A stretch of 64,000 nt of DNA from an uncultured Alphaproteobacteria bacterium (GTDB lineage Bacteria > Pseudomonadota > Alphaproteobacteria > CAAHEQ01 > UBA3637): NCBI GenBank assembly GCA_944392795.1, contig CALXXX010000034.1, forward strand, positions 39,731-103,730, given 5' to 3'. The position numbers were made by a program, and so were the translations under genes. Of this stretch, positions 32,705 to 42,484 are shown piece after piece (within the stretch, counting starts at the first letter, position 1; every line of letters starts with the position of its first letter). The notes below the pieces were generated by a model. It had not been told where the DNA came from, searched no databases, and worked only from the letters and a program-made list of their open reading frames with translations.

Positions 32705-33229
32705 TCAATAAAAGAATAGTTTTGAAACTAATAAAGCTACTAAAATACCTGCTAAATCGGCAACAATACCTGCAGCGACAGCATGTCGAAATTTTTTAAC
32801 ACCGATAGCTCCGAAATAAACGGACAAAACATAAAAAGTTGTTTCAGAGCTCCCTAACATAACAGCAGCTGTTTTCGTAATAGGATTATTTCCTCCATAA
32901 GTATTTGCAATTTCTGCAAAAATTCCCCTCGCCCCGCTTCCTGATAAAGAACGTGTTATTGCTAAAGGTAAAAGATCGGCAGGCATTCCAATCCATTTTA
33001 AAATAGGTTCAAAAGCTAAGCTTAATAAATCAATAGCGCCACTTGCGCGGAACATAGCAACAGCAACCATCATTGCAATTAAATAAGGAATAATACGTAT
33101 AGAAATTTCAAAGCCCTCTTTAGCTCCTTCTGTGAAGGTTTCATAAACAGGAACTTTATGAAAAGCCCCATATGTGACAAAAAAAGCAACGAGCAATGGT
33201 ATTATAGCTAAAGAGACAGTTCCTATCAT
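32705..33229 (-). CDS. spmB: SpmB-family nucleoside-recognition membrane protein
   Basis: A 174-residue membrane protein of the Gate domain (spore maturation protein B) family. Motifs: AFHKVPVYETFTEGAKEGFE, MFRASGAIDLL and TRSLSGSGARGIFAE, followed by MLGSSETTFYVLSVYFG. In spore-formers the pair affects spore maturation; in Gram-negatives it is probably a transporter of unknown substrate. It overlaps spmA by 4 bases. Confidence 0.88.
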   Translation of the reverse strand: MIGTVSLAIIPLLVAFFVTYGAFHKVPVYETFTEGAKEGFEISIRIIPYLIAMMVAVAMFRASGAIDLLSLAFEPILKWIGMPADLLPLAITRSLSGSGARGIFAEIANTYGGNNPITKTAAVMLGSSETTFYVLSVYFGAIGVKKFRHAVAAGIVADLAGILVALLVSKLFFY

Positions 33230-33825
33230 TTTTTTCTTCCGGGGTTTGGAGAAATTTTAATTAAACATTTTACAAAAGCAACTCCAATACATAGAGCTGA
33301 GAAGGTCGTAATAAGAGTTGGAAGTAAAATTTCTCCAGGATTTTCACTTCCAGTCGTCATTAAGATGGCAATAACAGAAACAGGAATTAATTGAATACCT
33401 GCTGTGTTAATCGTTAGGAAAGTGCACATATCATCAGACGCAACATCAGGTTTATTTGGATTAAAGCGTTTTAATCCTTCCATTGCTTTGATACCAAACG
33501 GAGTAGCTGCGTTTCCAAGCCCAAGAGCGTTTGCTGAAACATTCAAAGCAATATCAGCTTGGACAGGGTCATTTTTAGGAATACTAGGGAATAATCGCTT
33601 TAGAAAAGGAGATAAAAAATGAGCAATAAGCTTAATAAGACCAGATTCTTGAGCAATTCGCATTAAGCCTAGCCATAAAGACATGACACCGATTAATCCG
33701 AAACAGATGATGACAGCAGACTGAGCAGATGAAAGTATTGCATTAGAAACTTCATCTATCTTACCATTAAATAAAGAAATAATGACAGAACTCAATATAA
33801 AAAAAAGCCAAATCCAATTCATCAT
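33226..33825 (-). CDS. spmA: SpmA-family nucleoside-recognition membrane protein
   Basis: A 199-residue multi-pass membrane protein with the Gate-domain signature ALNVSANALGLGNAATPFGIKAME and NTAGIQLIPVSVIAIL. First gene of the spmAB pair (minus strand). No sporulation genes are expected in this lineage, so the name reflects family and not function. Confidence 0.88.
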   Translation of the reverse strand: MMNWIWLFFILSSVIISLFNGKIDEVSNAILSSAQSAVIICFGLIGVMSLWLGLMRIAQESGLIKLIAHFLSPFLKRLFPSIPKNDPVQADIALNVSANALGLGNAATPFGIKAMEGLKRFNPNKPDVASDDMCTFLTINTAGIQLIPVSVIAILMTTGSENPGEILLPTLITTFSALCIGVAFVKCLIKISPNPGRKK

Positions 33826-33887
33826 TTTTACAACCTATCAAATATATTTTATTATACTTATGAAAAATAAATATTTTCTTAACATAA

Positions 33888-33916
33888 TTGACACATACTG
33901 CTTTAAAGAGTATAAT
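33888..33916 (+). promoter_or_regulatory. Perfect-consensus sigma-70 promoter of HAD-anmK operon
   Basis: TTGACA (33888-33893), 17 bases, TATAAT (33911-33916). Transcription begins near 33923, so the start codon at 33948 is right and longer frame versions are excluded. Confidence 0.85.
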
Positions 33917-33947
33917 ATTATTCTCTTTAATAAAAGGAGCTACATGG

Positions 33948-34589
33948 ATGCAGTCCTCAGTTATTTTATGGGATTGGGATAACACCCTTGTTGACAGCTT
34001 TGAGGCGATCTTTGCTGCGCAAAATGTGATGCGAGCTTTTTATGGTATGCCTCCTTGGTCCAAAGAACAAAGTAAGCAGGCTATGAACTTTTCTGGACAA
34101 GAGGTCATAAGAACTTTAGTTGGCTCTGAAAAAGAAGTTGAAGCTCGAGGAATTTTCTTGAAAGCATATGCAAATTCAACTGCGCACTTGAAATTAAAAC
34201 CAGGTGCAATAGACGTTTTACAGTATGCTTGTGAAAATGGATTTATCAATGTGTTGGCGAGTAATAAAGTTTCATCTATCCTTAAAAAGGAAGCCCATCT
34301 TTTAAATGTGGATAACTTTTTTCAGAGAATAATTGGCGCAGGAGAAGCCTCTCAAGATAAGCCATCCAAAGCTTTTACAGATAAAGCACTTGAAGGTTTT
34401 ATTTTTAATCATTTAATTTGTATTGGGGACGGTTATTCAGATATGAAAATGGCAGGAAATTACTCTGATGCAATTAGTATTTTGATTGAAACTGATGCAA
34501 ATAAAGCAGAATTTCAATCTGTTACGATAGATTATGTCTGTCCAACGTTAAAAAAAGTTACACATATTTTGGAGGGGTTGAAAAAATGA
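33948..34589 (+). CDS. HAD-superfamily phosphatase coupled to anmK (MupP candidate)
   Basis: A 213-residue haloacid dehalogenase-type phosphatase. Motif I WDWDNTLVDS has both Asp, motif II is LASNKV, motif III Lys in SQDKPSKAF and motif IV IGDGYSDMKMAG. The cap resembles phosphoglycolate phosphatase Gph. The stop overlaps the start of anmK by 4 bases. In Pseudomonas-type recycling MupP, a Gph-like HAD enzyme, dephosphorylates the AnmK product MurNAc-6-phosphate, so that role is a reasonable inference. Start 33948 fits SD AAGGAG and the promoter. Confidence 0.85.
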   Translation: MQSSVILWDWDNTLVDSFEAIFAAQNVMRAFYGMPPWSKEQSKQAMNFSGQEVIRTLVGSEKEVEARGIFLKAYANSTAHLKLKPGAIDVLQYACENGFINVLASNKVSSILKKEAHLLNVDNFFQRIIGAGEASQDKPSKAFTDKALEGFIFNHLICIGDGYSDMKMAGNYSDAISILIETDANKAEFQSVTIDYVCPTLKKVTHILEGLKK

Positions 34590-35881
34590 AGAGAATTATC
34601 GGAATTATGACAGGTAACTCGTTGGATGCTGTTGATGTCGTTTTGACAGAGTTCTTAGATGATGGAAAAATTCAAGATATTGCAGGACTTTCTGTTCCTT
34701 ATCCTATCTCACTGAGGAATGCATTGCTCACAATCCGATGCTTGGTAAACGAAGATGATATTGATATGGAGACACTTCAATCTCTGCCACTTTTTTTAGA
34801 AACACATGATATCTACTTACATGTTGTTTCTCAAACTGTATTAAAACTATTATCTGAGCATCAGATCTCTCCTTCGTCAATAGATGCAATAGGATTTCAT
34901 GGACAAACCTTAGATCATTGTGGTCCCTCTTTATGTCCTGAAAAAAATGATTTCCCTTATACTCTTCAAATGGGCTCAGGCCAAAAGTTGGCTGATTTAA
35001 CGGGTATACCGGTTATTTATGATTTTCGATCAGATGAAATCATGAGTGGAGGTGAAGGTGCTCCTTTAGTTCCGCCCCATAATAAACATATTGCCGAAGG
35101 TTTAGGTTTAAAAAGTGCGATCTTTTATAATGCGGGAAACACAAGTAACTTAGCTATCGTTACGGAAAAAACGCTATTGGGTTGGGATGCAGGACCTTTT
35201 AATGAATTTACGGATAAATTAATTCGGCGAAATACTTCAGACCCTTTTGATGAAAATGGGAAATATGGTCTGAAAGGAAAGCTAAAAACAGATTTGTTGC
35301 AAGAATTATTTGAAAAAAGTGCTCAAACGCCAGGAGGTCATAATTTTTATCTTGTGAAACCTCCTAGATCCGGAGATCCTCGATGGTATCAGTTTGAAAA
35401 AATTGCTGCTTTTCAAAATCCTATTGATTTTAACGATGTAGTCTATACCTCAGAATATTTTGCCGCTTATACAGCTGTTTTTACGCTTCAATTTGTTCCA
35501 AAAACAGTCGAATTACCATCTCATTTTATCTTGTTCGGTGGTGGCTGGCATAATCCTGTTTGTTTAAAAACTTTTACAGATCTGCTTATCGGTGAAGGAT
35601 ATATTTTACCGCAACATAAACAAATATTTAAACAAATTTGTCAACGTTTCAAAGAAAAACCAACAGCTCAAATCTCTGATTTAGGTAAATATATGGAGGC
35701 ACGTTTATTCGCAGATTTAGCTCGTTATTATTTAGAAAAAAAGACTTGGACATCTCCAGAACTGACAGGTTGTACAAGACCTGTCATTCTCGGAACGATG
35801 CGCAGGCCTTTTCAGGGAATGATTGATGATAAGATTAGTCGAGCTGCAAAAGGATGGCAAAAAAGAAAATTAAATGCTTGA
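34586..35881 (+). CDS. anmK: Anhydro-N-acetylmuramic acid kinase
   Basis: Opens and phosphorylates 1,6-anhydroMurNAc to MurNAc-6-phosphate in cell-wall recycling. Family motifs are recognisable though divergent: GIMTGNSLDAVDV (usual GTMSGTSLDGVD), GFHGQTLDH, RSDEIMSGGEGAPLVPPHN, GWDAGPFNEFTDKLI and LFGGGWHNP. At 431 residues it is longer than the ~370 of E. coli AnmK. It probably acts with the coupled HAD phosphatase and downstream of the MltB/RlpA lytic enzymes. Confidence 0.88.
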   Translation: MKRIIGIMTGNSLDAVDVVLTEFLDDGKIQDIAGLSVPYPISLRNALLTIRCLVNEDDIDMETLQSLPLFLETHDIYLHVVSQTVLKLLSEHQISPSSIDAIGFHGQTLDHCGPSLCPEKNDFPYTLQMGSGQKLADLTGIPVIYDFRSDEIMSGGEGAPLVPPHNKHIAEGLGLKSAIFYNAGNTSNLAIVTEKTLLGWDAGPFNEFTDKLIRRNTSDPFDENGKYGLKGKLKTDLLQELFEKSAQTPGGHNFYLVKPPRSGDPRWYQFEKIAAFQNPIDFNDVVYTSEYFAAYTAVFTLQFVPKTVELPSHFILFGGGWHNPVCLKTFTDLLIGEGYILPQHKQIFKQICQRFKEKPTAQISDLGKYMEARLFADLARYYLEKKTWTSPELTGCTRPVILGTMRRPFQGMIDDKISRAAKGWQKRKLNA

Positions 35882-35924
35882 TTTTTAAAAGATGATTCCT
35901 ATTTCTTTATAGAAAGGTAAAACG

Positions 35925-36788
35925 ATGATCGCCAAAATATCTTTTTTAGAAAAAATTTTTTTTATCATTTTAATTGGAAGTGCATTATTAATTGAATTAT
36001 CCCCTTCTCTTCAGTCTTTGCTAACAACTGTTCAAGTCGGAAATGTAACAATTCCTTTGGCTCCTATTTATTTTTCTTTAGTTGTTTTTATTATCATTAT
36101 GTTTTTAACGCGTTTAACACAAAAACTATTAAAGAATCATTTGTTAATAAAGACGGATTTAAATTCAGGGACACAAGCGACTATCGTTTCTATCGTAGGC
36201 TATATTGGTCTTACTATTGCTGTTCTTTGGAGCATATCTGAACTTGGTATTAATCTTAAAAACATAACAGTTGTCGCAGGAGCTTTGTCAGTCGGAATTG
36301 GCTTTGGATTGCAAAATGTCGTTAATAATTTTATTTCGGGTATGATTCTTTTGTTCGGAAAAGCTATTCAGGTTAATGATCGAGTTATTATTAACGGTAA
36401 AGAAGGGATTGTGCGTAAGATTAATATTCGCTCAACGGAACTCGAGACGACAAACGGCGTAAGGATTTTAATTCCAAATGCATCTGTCTTAAATACTGAT
36501 TTAACTAATTTAAGTACTCAACAAGAAACAAATATTATATCTTTAAAAGTATCTGTTCCTTTAGCTAGCAATGTTATAAAACTTCAAAAGCAATTAACCA
36601 AAATACTTACATCCGAAAATAGAATTGCTTTAGAACCAACCCCGCACATCTTAGCCACAGAAATATCTGTAAACTCAATTACCTTTGAATTGTCTGCTTT
36701 TATAAAAGACATTCAGCTTAAGGATGTTCTGTTAAGTGATCTGAGGCTTAAAATCGCTGAAGAATTAAAGAGAGAAAAGCTTATTTAG
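35925..36788 (+). CDS. MscS-family mechanosensitive channel
   Basis: A 287-residue small-conductance mechanosensitive channel. Three N-terminal membrane helices precede the pore helix AGALSVGIGFGLQNVVNNFISG, the beta domain QVNDRVIINGKEGIVRKINIRSTE and the C-terminal alpha/beta part. It releases ions in osmotic downshock. Converges with msbA with an 8-base overlap. Confidence 0.93.
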   Translation: MIAKISFLEKIFFIILIGSALLIELSPSLQSLLTTVQVGNVTIPLAPIYFSLVVFIIIMFLTRLTQKLLKNHLLIKTDLNSGTQATIVSIVGYIGLTIAVLWSISELGINLKNITVVAGALSVGIGFGLQNVVNNFISGMILLFGKAIQVNDRVIINGKEGIVRKINIRSTELETTNGVRILIPNASVLNTDLTNLSTQQETNIISLKVSVPLASNVIKLQKQLTKILTSENRIALEPTPHILATEISVNSITFELSAFIKDIQLKDVLLSDLRLKIAEELKREKLI

Positions 36789-38538
36789 ACTTAAACTGAG
36801 CCATATAAAGAGCTCGATATGCTCCGTTTTCAATATTCAGTAATTTTTCGTGTGTTCCTTCTTCTACTATTTTACCTTCGTTCACAACAACAATTTTATC
36901 TGCATTTTGTATGGTTGATAAACGGTGAGCTATAACAAAGACGGTTCTATCTTTCATAAGGTTATCAATAGCTTGTTGAACAATTGCTTCAGATTTATTA
37001 TCCAAAGCGGAAGTCGCTTCATCTAAAATAACAATTGGCGCATTCTTTAAGAAAGCGCGAGCAATAGCAACACGTTGTTTTTGCCCTCCTGAAAGTAAAG
37101 TTCCTCGTTCTCCAATGTCAGTATCCAATCCATGTTCTAAATGATGAACAAAATCTTCTAGGCATGCACTTTTAACAGCAAGGTCAATTTCCGCTTGTGT
37201 AGCATTTGGTTTACCTAATAGAATATTTTCTCGTATTGTTCCTGAAAATAAAAAATTATCTTGAAAAACAACAGCAATTTTTTCTCTTAAAGATTCTAAG
37301 GTAAAGTCACGAATATCAACACCATCTATTTGAATAGAGCCGGATTTTATATCATAAAAACGAGGAATTAAATTAACAAGTGTCGTTTTCCCTCCTCCAG
37401 AGTTTCCAACAAAAGCAATCGTTTGTCCTTTTTTAAAGTGTAGATTGATATTACTTAATACAGGAGTGTTTGGAGTATATTCGAAGTTAACATCTTTAAA
37501 TGTAATTTCATTATGTAATCCCTCTAATGCGCGCGCATTTTTTTTATTTTTAATTTTAATGGGTAATTCTAATAACTCAAAAACACGTTCAATAGCCATA
37601 AAAGAAAGCTGAACCTGATTATAGTTCTTTCCAATGTTTTTTATAGGGGTGTAAAGCATTAACATAGCTGTCATAAAAGCTACGAAACTACCGCTGGTTA
37701 TCGTATTATTCATAATTAAAGAACTACCTGCCCAAATGACTAAGGCAATACCTATAGAAATAATAATATGCATCATAGGAGACAACCAACCCGTTTTTTG
37801 AGTTTGTTTGATTGATAATTTAAAGAGCTTCTTTAAAACTTCTCCAAAGAGCATTTCTTGATGTCTTTGTAAATTATAGGAGGCAATAGTTTTATTTCCT
37901 GCATATGTCTCGTTATAAAGCGTCACAGCTTCTCCTCCTGCTACCGCAGTTCTTTTCGTAATTTCTTTAATTTTAGCTCGGATTTTCGTCAACGGATAAA
38001 GAGAAATAAACAAAACAGAGATAGCTATAATTGCCAGTTGCCATGAAGTATAAATCAAAACGGCAATCAAAGAAATTGATGAGAAAATACGAGATGTAAA
38101 TACTTTTAAATTGTTTAATAATCCTGAGCAAGCTAAATTTGGATCATTATCGAAACGATAAATGACCATACCTGATGATGATGTATCAAAGAAATTTGAT
38201 TCAAAGTAAACTAATTTTTTATAGAGCTTTTGTTTTAATTCCATGGTGATTTTAGAACCAACCCAAGTATTCAAATATGTGGAGGAATAATCTAGACCAC
38301 TCTGAATTAAAGTAAACAGAATAATCAACAACGGAATATAAAAAGGAGATTCTATACTTTTATCAATAACAACCATATCCATATATGGCTTTAAAGATAA
38401 AGCTATAACAGCATCTAGAGAACCAATAGGAATCGTAATTAAAGTAGCTAAAAGCGCTCTGAACCAATATGGTTTAATAAAAGGCCACATACGCCTATAA
38501 TTGAGAACAAATTGAGAGTGTTTTAGTTTTGTGAACAT
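36781..38538 (-). CDS. msbA: MsbA-type lipid A/phospholipid ABC transporter
   Basis: A 585-residue half-transporter with six N-terminal membrane helices and a C-terminal ATPase. Walker A is FVGNSGGGKTTLVNLI, signature TLLSGGQKQRVAIARA, Walker B APIVILDEATSALD with IAHRLST H-loop. MsbA flips lipid A and phospholipids over the inner membrane. It is 14 bases downstream of gltX and probably co-transcribed. Confidence 0.92.
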   Translation of the reverse strand: MFTKLKHSQFVLNYRRMWPFIKPYWFRALLATLITIPIGSLDAVIALSLKPYMDMVVIDKSIESPFYIPLLIILFTLIQSGLDYSSTYLNTWVGSKITMELKQKLYKKLVYFESNFFDTSSSGMVIYRFDNDPNLACSGLLNNLKVFTSRIFSSISLIAVLIYTSWQLAIIAISVLFISLYPLTKIRAKIKEITKRTAVAGGEAVTLYNETYAGNKTIASYNLQRHQEMLFGEVLKKLFKLSIKQTQKTGWLSPMMHIIISIGIALVIWAGSSLIMNNTITSGSFVAFMTAMLMLYTPIKNIGKNYNQVQLSFMAIERVFELLELPIKIKNKKNARALEGLHNEITFKDVNFEYTPNTPVLSNINLHFKKGQTIAFVGNSGGGKTTLVNLIPRFYDIKSGSIQIDGVDIRDFTLESLREKIAVVFQDNFLFSGTIRENILLGKPNATQAEIDLAVKSACLEDFVHHLEHGLDTDIGERGTLLSGGQKQRVAIARAFLKNAPIVILDEATSALDNKSEAIVQQAIDNLMKDRTVFVIAHRLSTIQNADKIVVVNEGKIVEEGTHEKLLNIENGAYRALYMAQFKSK

Positions 38539-38552
38539 ATTTTTTCTTTCAT

Positions 38553-40205
38553 TTAAAGACAGTTTAAACGTTTTAAAACGCGGTTTTTCCCCATTACCGA
38601 CATAATAGCATATAAATCTGGCGATTGTTCTTTGCCAGTTATAAAGACTCTTAAAACTTTGGCGACATCGGAGACATTTCCTTTGAATGCTTCTGGGTTT
38701 TCTCGATAAGCTTTCATATCAGTAGAAAATCCATTTTTTTGAGCAACATCTTTGACTTTTTGGAACCATTCATCTTTTGTATCTGTATCTTTATAAACTT
38801 CAACAAAATCTTTTAAAATGTTCGTTATCTCATTGACAGATAATGGTTTTAAAATATTAAAAGCTTCTCCTATTGTTAATGTAAATTGATTATCAAAGAA
38901 AAAAGAAACTTCATTTTTAACGTCTGACCACTTGATAATATCTTTACGAACTTTTTTAACCCCTTCCCGTTCGATATTTAGAATTTTTTTCATATAATCA
39001 GCATTCTCTTTCATAAGCATTGCGAACGGAACATCATAGTTTTCGCACCAAGCTAAAGTATGATTATACACTTCTTCAGCAGTCATGCGACCTATAATAT
39101 CGCGAGAAATACTGTCTAATTTCACAAAATCAAACAAAGCTCCTGAAGAACCAATTTTCTTTATGTTAAAAGGAAATTCTTTGTATGATTTGTCCGGATT
39201 CTGTCGTCTCCAGTCTTCAAAGTTAGAGTTTGCTAGGTTTAGTAAGTATTCAATAACGGCAAGTTTTGGATATCCCTTTTCATCAAAATATGTGACATTT
39301 GCCTCTGGGTCTAAACGTTTAGACAGTTTTCTTCTGTTCCCATTTTCATCTAGCTTCTGAATGTGGGAAATATGAGCATATTTAGGTGCTTTCCATCCGG
39401 CTACCTGGAATAACATCGTATGCAAAGGAAGAGAAGAAAGCCATTCTTCTCCTCGAATAACATGCGTTGTTCCCATTAAATGGTCATCTATCAAATGAGC
39501 AAAGTGATAAGTTGGTAAACCATCCCCTTTCATAATAGGAATGTCTAAATCACTTTCCGGAAATTCGCGTCGTCCACGAATTAAATCCTCAATAATGACT
39601 TTTTTAGTATAATGTCCGGGAGATTTAAAGCGAACAATAAAACGTTTTCCCGCTTTTAAATTTTCTAATACAGCTTCTTCTGTTAATTTACGACATTTTG
39701 CAAAAGGTCCGTAATATCCTGGTCTGATATTTGCTTTGCTTTGCATTTCATGCGTTTTTTCATTATCCTCTTCTGTGCAAAAGCATAAATAAGCTTTATC
39801 TTCTTCTAGCCATTTTTTGATATAAGCTTGATAAATTTCTTTGCGTTCGCTTTGAATATAAGGACCATAATTCCCTTTTTCCGGAGCATTTAAAACAGGG
39901 CCTTCATCATTTGAAATATCGTAATCTTGCATAGCATGAAGCACTAATTCTTTTGCTCCTTCTACTTGCCTTTTTTGATCTGTATCTTCAATGCGTAGAA
40001 TAAAGATGCCTCCTGATTGGTGCGCAGCCCGTTCAGGCAATAAAGCAGCAGAAAGCGTTCCTAAATGTAATAACCCTGTTGGACTTGGTGCTGTTCGTGT
40101 CACAATAGCTCCTTGAGGTAATTCTCGAGGAGGATATTTTGCTTCAATCTCTTCAATAGAAGGTAATGGGTTTGGAAAGACAAGATCAATAATTTCTTTT
40201 TTCAT
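38553..40205 (-). CDS. gltX: Glutamyl-tRNA synthetase (divergent form)
   Basis: Charges tRNA with glutamate. The HIGH-like motif is TAPSPTGLLHLGTLSAA and the KMSKS motif is NRRKLSKRLDPEA. IIEDLIRGRREF and PTYHFAHLIDDHLMGTTHVIRGEEWLSS match class I GluRS. At 550 residues, with an N-terminal extension (MKKEIIDLVFPNPLPS) and an insertion after KLSKR, it resembles the longer GluRS type seen in some Firmicutes and not the usual ~470-residue proteobacterial one. Transfer is possible. Confidence 0.92.
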   Translation of the reverse strand: MKKEIIDLVFPNPLPSIEEIEAKYPPRELPQGAIVTRTAPSPTGLLHLGTLSAALLPERAAHQSGGIFILRIEDTDQKRQVEGAKELVLHAMQDYDISNDEGPVLNAPEKGNYGPYIQSERKEIYQAYIKKWLEEDKAYLCFCTEEDNEKTHEMQSKANIRPGYYGPFAKCRKLTEEAVLENLKAGKRFIVRFKSPGHYTKKVIIEDLIRGRREFPESDLDIPIMKGDGLPTYHFAHLIDDHLMGTTHVIRGEEWLSSLPLHTMLFQVAGWKAPKYAHISHIQKLDENGNRRKLSKRLDPEANVTYFDEKGYPKLAVIEYLLNLANSNFEDWRRQNPDKSYKEFPFNIKKIGSSGALFDFVKLDSISRDIIGRMTAEEVYNHTLAWCENYDVPFAMLMKENADYMKKILNIEREGVKKVRKDIIKWSDVKNEVSFFFDNQFTLTIGEAFNILKPLSVNEITNILKDFVEVYKDTDTKDEWFQKVKDVAQKNGFSTDMKAYRENPEAFKGNVSDVAKVLRVFITGKEQSPDLYAIMSVMGKNRVLKRLNCL

Positions 40206-40270
40206 TTTTTTATCCTAAGTTATTTATTTTCTGATCATACAAGAAGATGGATTGAAAATCAAGTTTTCCT

Positions 40271-42424
40271 TTATGCAGCATTTAATTCTGATAAAACTTC
40301 TTTTTTGAGCGTAATATTATCTCTTTTGCCACTTCCAAAAAGAGGCAAAGCATCACGATATAAAATCATGCGGGGCAAATAAAGCTCTGAATAGCCCTCT
40401 TTTTGTATTAGCTTTTGTAAATCTTGTATTTTTAAATCTCTATTTGTTGATACAAGGACAATTTGTTCTCCCTTTGTTTCATGAGGTATAGCAACAGCAC
40501 CATACTCAAAGGTACTTCCTGGCGTTACGGAGGCGGCTATTTTTTCGACAGTCGTTAAAGAAACCATTTCTCCTGCTATTTTAGCAAAACGTTTGACACG
40601 ATCTCGAATATAGAAAAAGCCCATATCATCGACTTCGATTACATCTCCCATATCATACCAACCATCTTTGGGAGGGACAAGAACTCCTGGGTTATCTGCA
40701 AATATGTATCCCATCATAATATTGGGTCCTTTAACGCACAAAGACCCGCCCTTTTCTATTCCCATAACGGGAGATAATTTATATTCTATTCCTGGTAAAA
40801 TCTGTCCAACAGAGCCAAAATGACAGAAAATAGCATTATTAGTGGTTACAAATGGAGAGGTTTCTGTTGCTCCATAAGCCTCAAACAATCGAATACCAAA
40901 CCGCTCCATATACATATCGCGTGTTTCTTTTTTTATCGATTCGGCGGCTCCCATTACAAAACGAAGAGTATGGAAATCAAAAGGATGAGCGACTTTTGCG
41001 TAGCTTCTTAAAAAAGCGTCTGTTCCAAACATCATTGTTGCACCGATTTCATAAACTAACTCTGGGACAACTCGGTAATGTAATGGTGAGGGATATAAGA
41101 AAAGTTTTCCGCCGCATAAAAGAGGATAAAAAGTTCCTCCAACAAGTCCATATGAATGGAACATCGGAAGCATGTTAAACATTGTATCTGTTTTGTTAAT
41201 ATCAACTAAGCTTGCCAATTGACGAATATTTGACAAAATATTTTGATGACTGAGGACAACGGCTTTTGGAGACCCTTCTGAACCAGAAGTAAATAGAACT
41301 AAAGCTTTTTTTTCTCCACTATGCTCATAAGGGACATATTTGAATTTATATGAAAGCCATGCCCATAATCGTGCAATAGAACTAATTGATTTTTTCAAGT
41401 CTTCAATATAGAAAAGCTGAATATTTGCCGTTTTTAAAGCCTCGATAAGTTGGCCTAGTTTTTGTTCTTCTATAAATTTTCTAGAGGTTAAAACAATTTT
41501 TAGAACAGCTGTTTTGCTTGTAGATAGAACATTAGCAAGCCCTGAAGAGAAATTCAACATAGCAGGAACTCGTTCATAAGCCATCAAACCAATTAAAGAG
41601 CATAAGTTGTCGATCGAGTTAGGTAATAAAATGCCAACATGTTCTTGCTTAGCAGAAAACTTTTTAAAAAAACGACCATATAAATAGCTTTTAACAATAA
41701 TATCTTTATAAGAATGAGGCACACGTTCTGTATCTTCTACAAACTTTGGACGACTGAATAAACCATCATGAGCGTTATTTTTTGCTGTTTGCATTAATTC
41801 ACTGAAAAAAGATGCTTCTGGTTTGTAAGCTGCTCGAAAAGAGATATCAAGCATCATTCGATAAAGTTCATTACTAATATAATTTCTATCACGACGTGTT
41901 TCCTCTTTTATCTTAAAGATAACAGGCTTTTGAATTGTGATAGTCGTTTTGGGAAGAATACGAAATGACTTTTTAGATATTTCCTTTGATGAAGCTGTAT
42001 AGCGATCGCCTCCAATCCAAACAGGGACAAGAGGAACATCTGCTTTATCTGCTAAAATGCCAGGTGCTTCATATATTTTCATCAAAGAGCCTGTTTCCGT
42101 AATTTTTCCTTCCGCGAAAATAACGCAAGATTGGCCTTCTTCCAGCTTAGACAGTAAATTTTTGATAGAAACAGGATCAAGAGGATTAAAAGCTAATAAA
42201 TCAGCACAACGCATCAATAAGCGTATTTTTTTTTGTTTTAAGGTTGTTGCATTTAAAGCAAAGCAAAGTTTTCCTGGCAAAAAAGCATATAGAAATAATA
42301 CATCTAAAGAAGAAACATGATTAGACATATAAATAACTGTCTTAGGTAAAGAAGACGCTTTTTCAAGCCAATAGACACGAACACGAAACAGCTTAAAATA
42401 AATTCGAAGTAAAAAACGAAACAT
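40271..42424 (-). CDS. aas: Aas-type acyltransferase/acyl-ACP synthetase fusion
   Basis: A 717-residue bifunctional enzyme that re-acylates lysophospholipids. The N-terminal PlsC-type domain has MSNHVSSLDVLF (NHxxxxD near residue 36) and VIFAEGKITETG. The C-terminal AMP-binding domain has LVLFTSGSEGSPKAVVLSH near residue 375, FEAYGATETSP and GWYDMGDVIEVDDMGFFYI. The linking region fits E. coli Aas. The gene is monocistronic and downstream of the TerB operon on the same strand. Confidence 0.92.
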   Translation of the reverse strand: MFRFLLRIYFKLFRVRVYWLEKASSLPKTVIYMSNHVSSLDVLFLYAFLPGKLCFALNATTLKQKKIRLLMRCADLLAFNPLDPVSIKNLLSKLEEGQSCVIFAEGKITETGSLMKIYEAPGILADKADVPLVPVWIGGDRYTASSKEISKKSFRILPKTTITIQKPVIFKIKEETRRDRNYISNELYRMMLDISFRAAYKPEASFFSELMQTAKNNAHDGLFSRPKFVEDTERVPHSYKDIIVKSYLYGRFFKKFSAKQEHVGILLPNSIDNLCSLIGLMAYERVPAMLNFSSGLANVLSTSKTAVLKIVLTSRKFIEEQKLGQLIEALKTANIQLFYIEDLKKSISSIARLWAWLSYKFKYVPYEHSGEKKALVLFTSGSEGSPKAVVLSHQNILSNIRQLASLVDINKTDTMFNMLPMFHSYGLVGGTFYPLLCGGKLFLYPSPLHYRVVPELVYEIGATMMFGTDAFLRSYAKVAHPFDFHTLRFVMGAAESIKKETRDMYMERFGIRLFEAYGATETSPFVTTNNAIFCHFGSVGQILPGIEYKLSPVMGIEKGGSLCVKGPNIMMGYIFADNPGVLVPPKDGWYDMGDVIEVDDMGFFYIRDRVKRFAKIAGEMVSLTTVEKIAASVTPGSTFEYGAVAIPHETKGEQIVLVSTNRDLKIQDLQKLIQKEGYSELYLPRMILYRDALPLFGSGKRDNITLKKEVLSELNAA

Positions 42425-42484
42425 AAAATTTATTCTCTCATTGATTAGTTTGCTTTAGTATATAAAAGAATGGTAAATAGAAAT

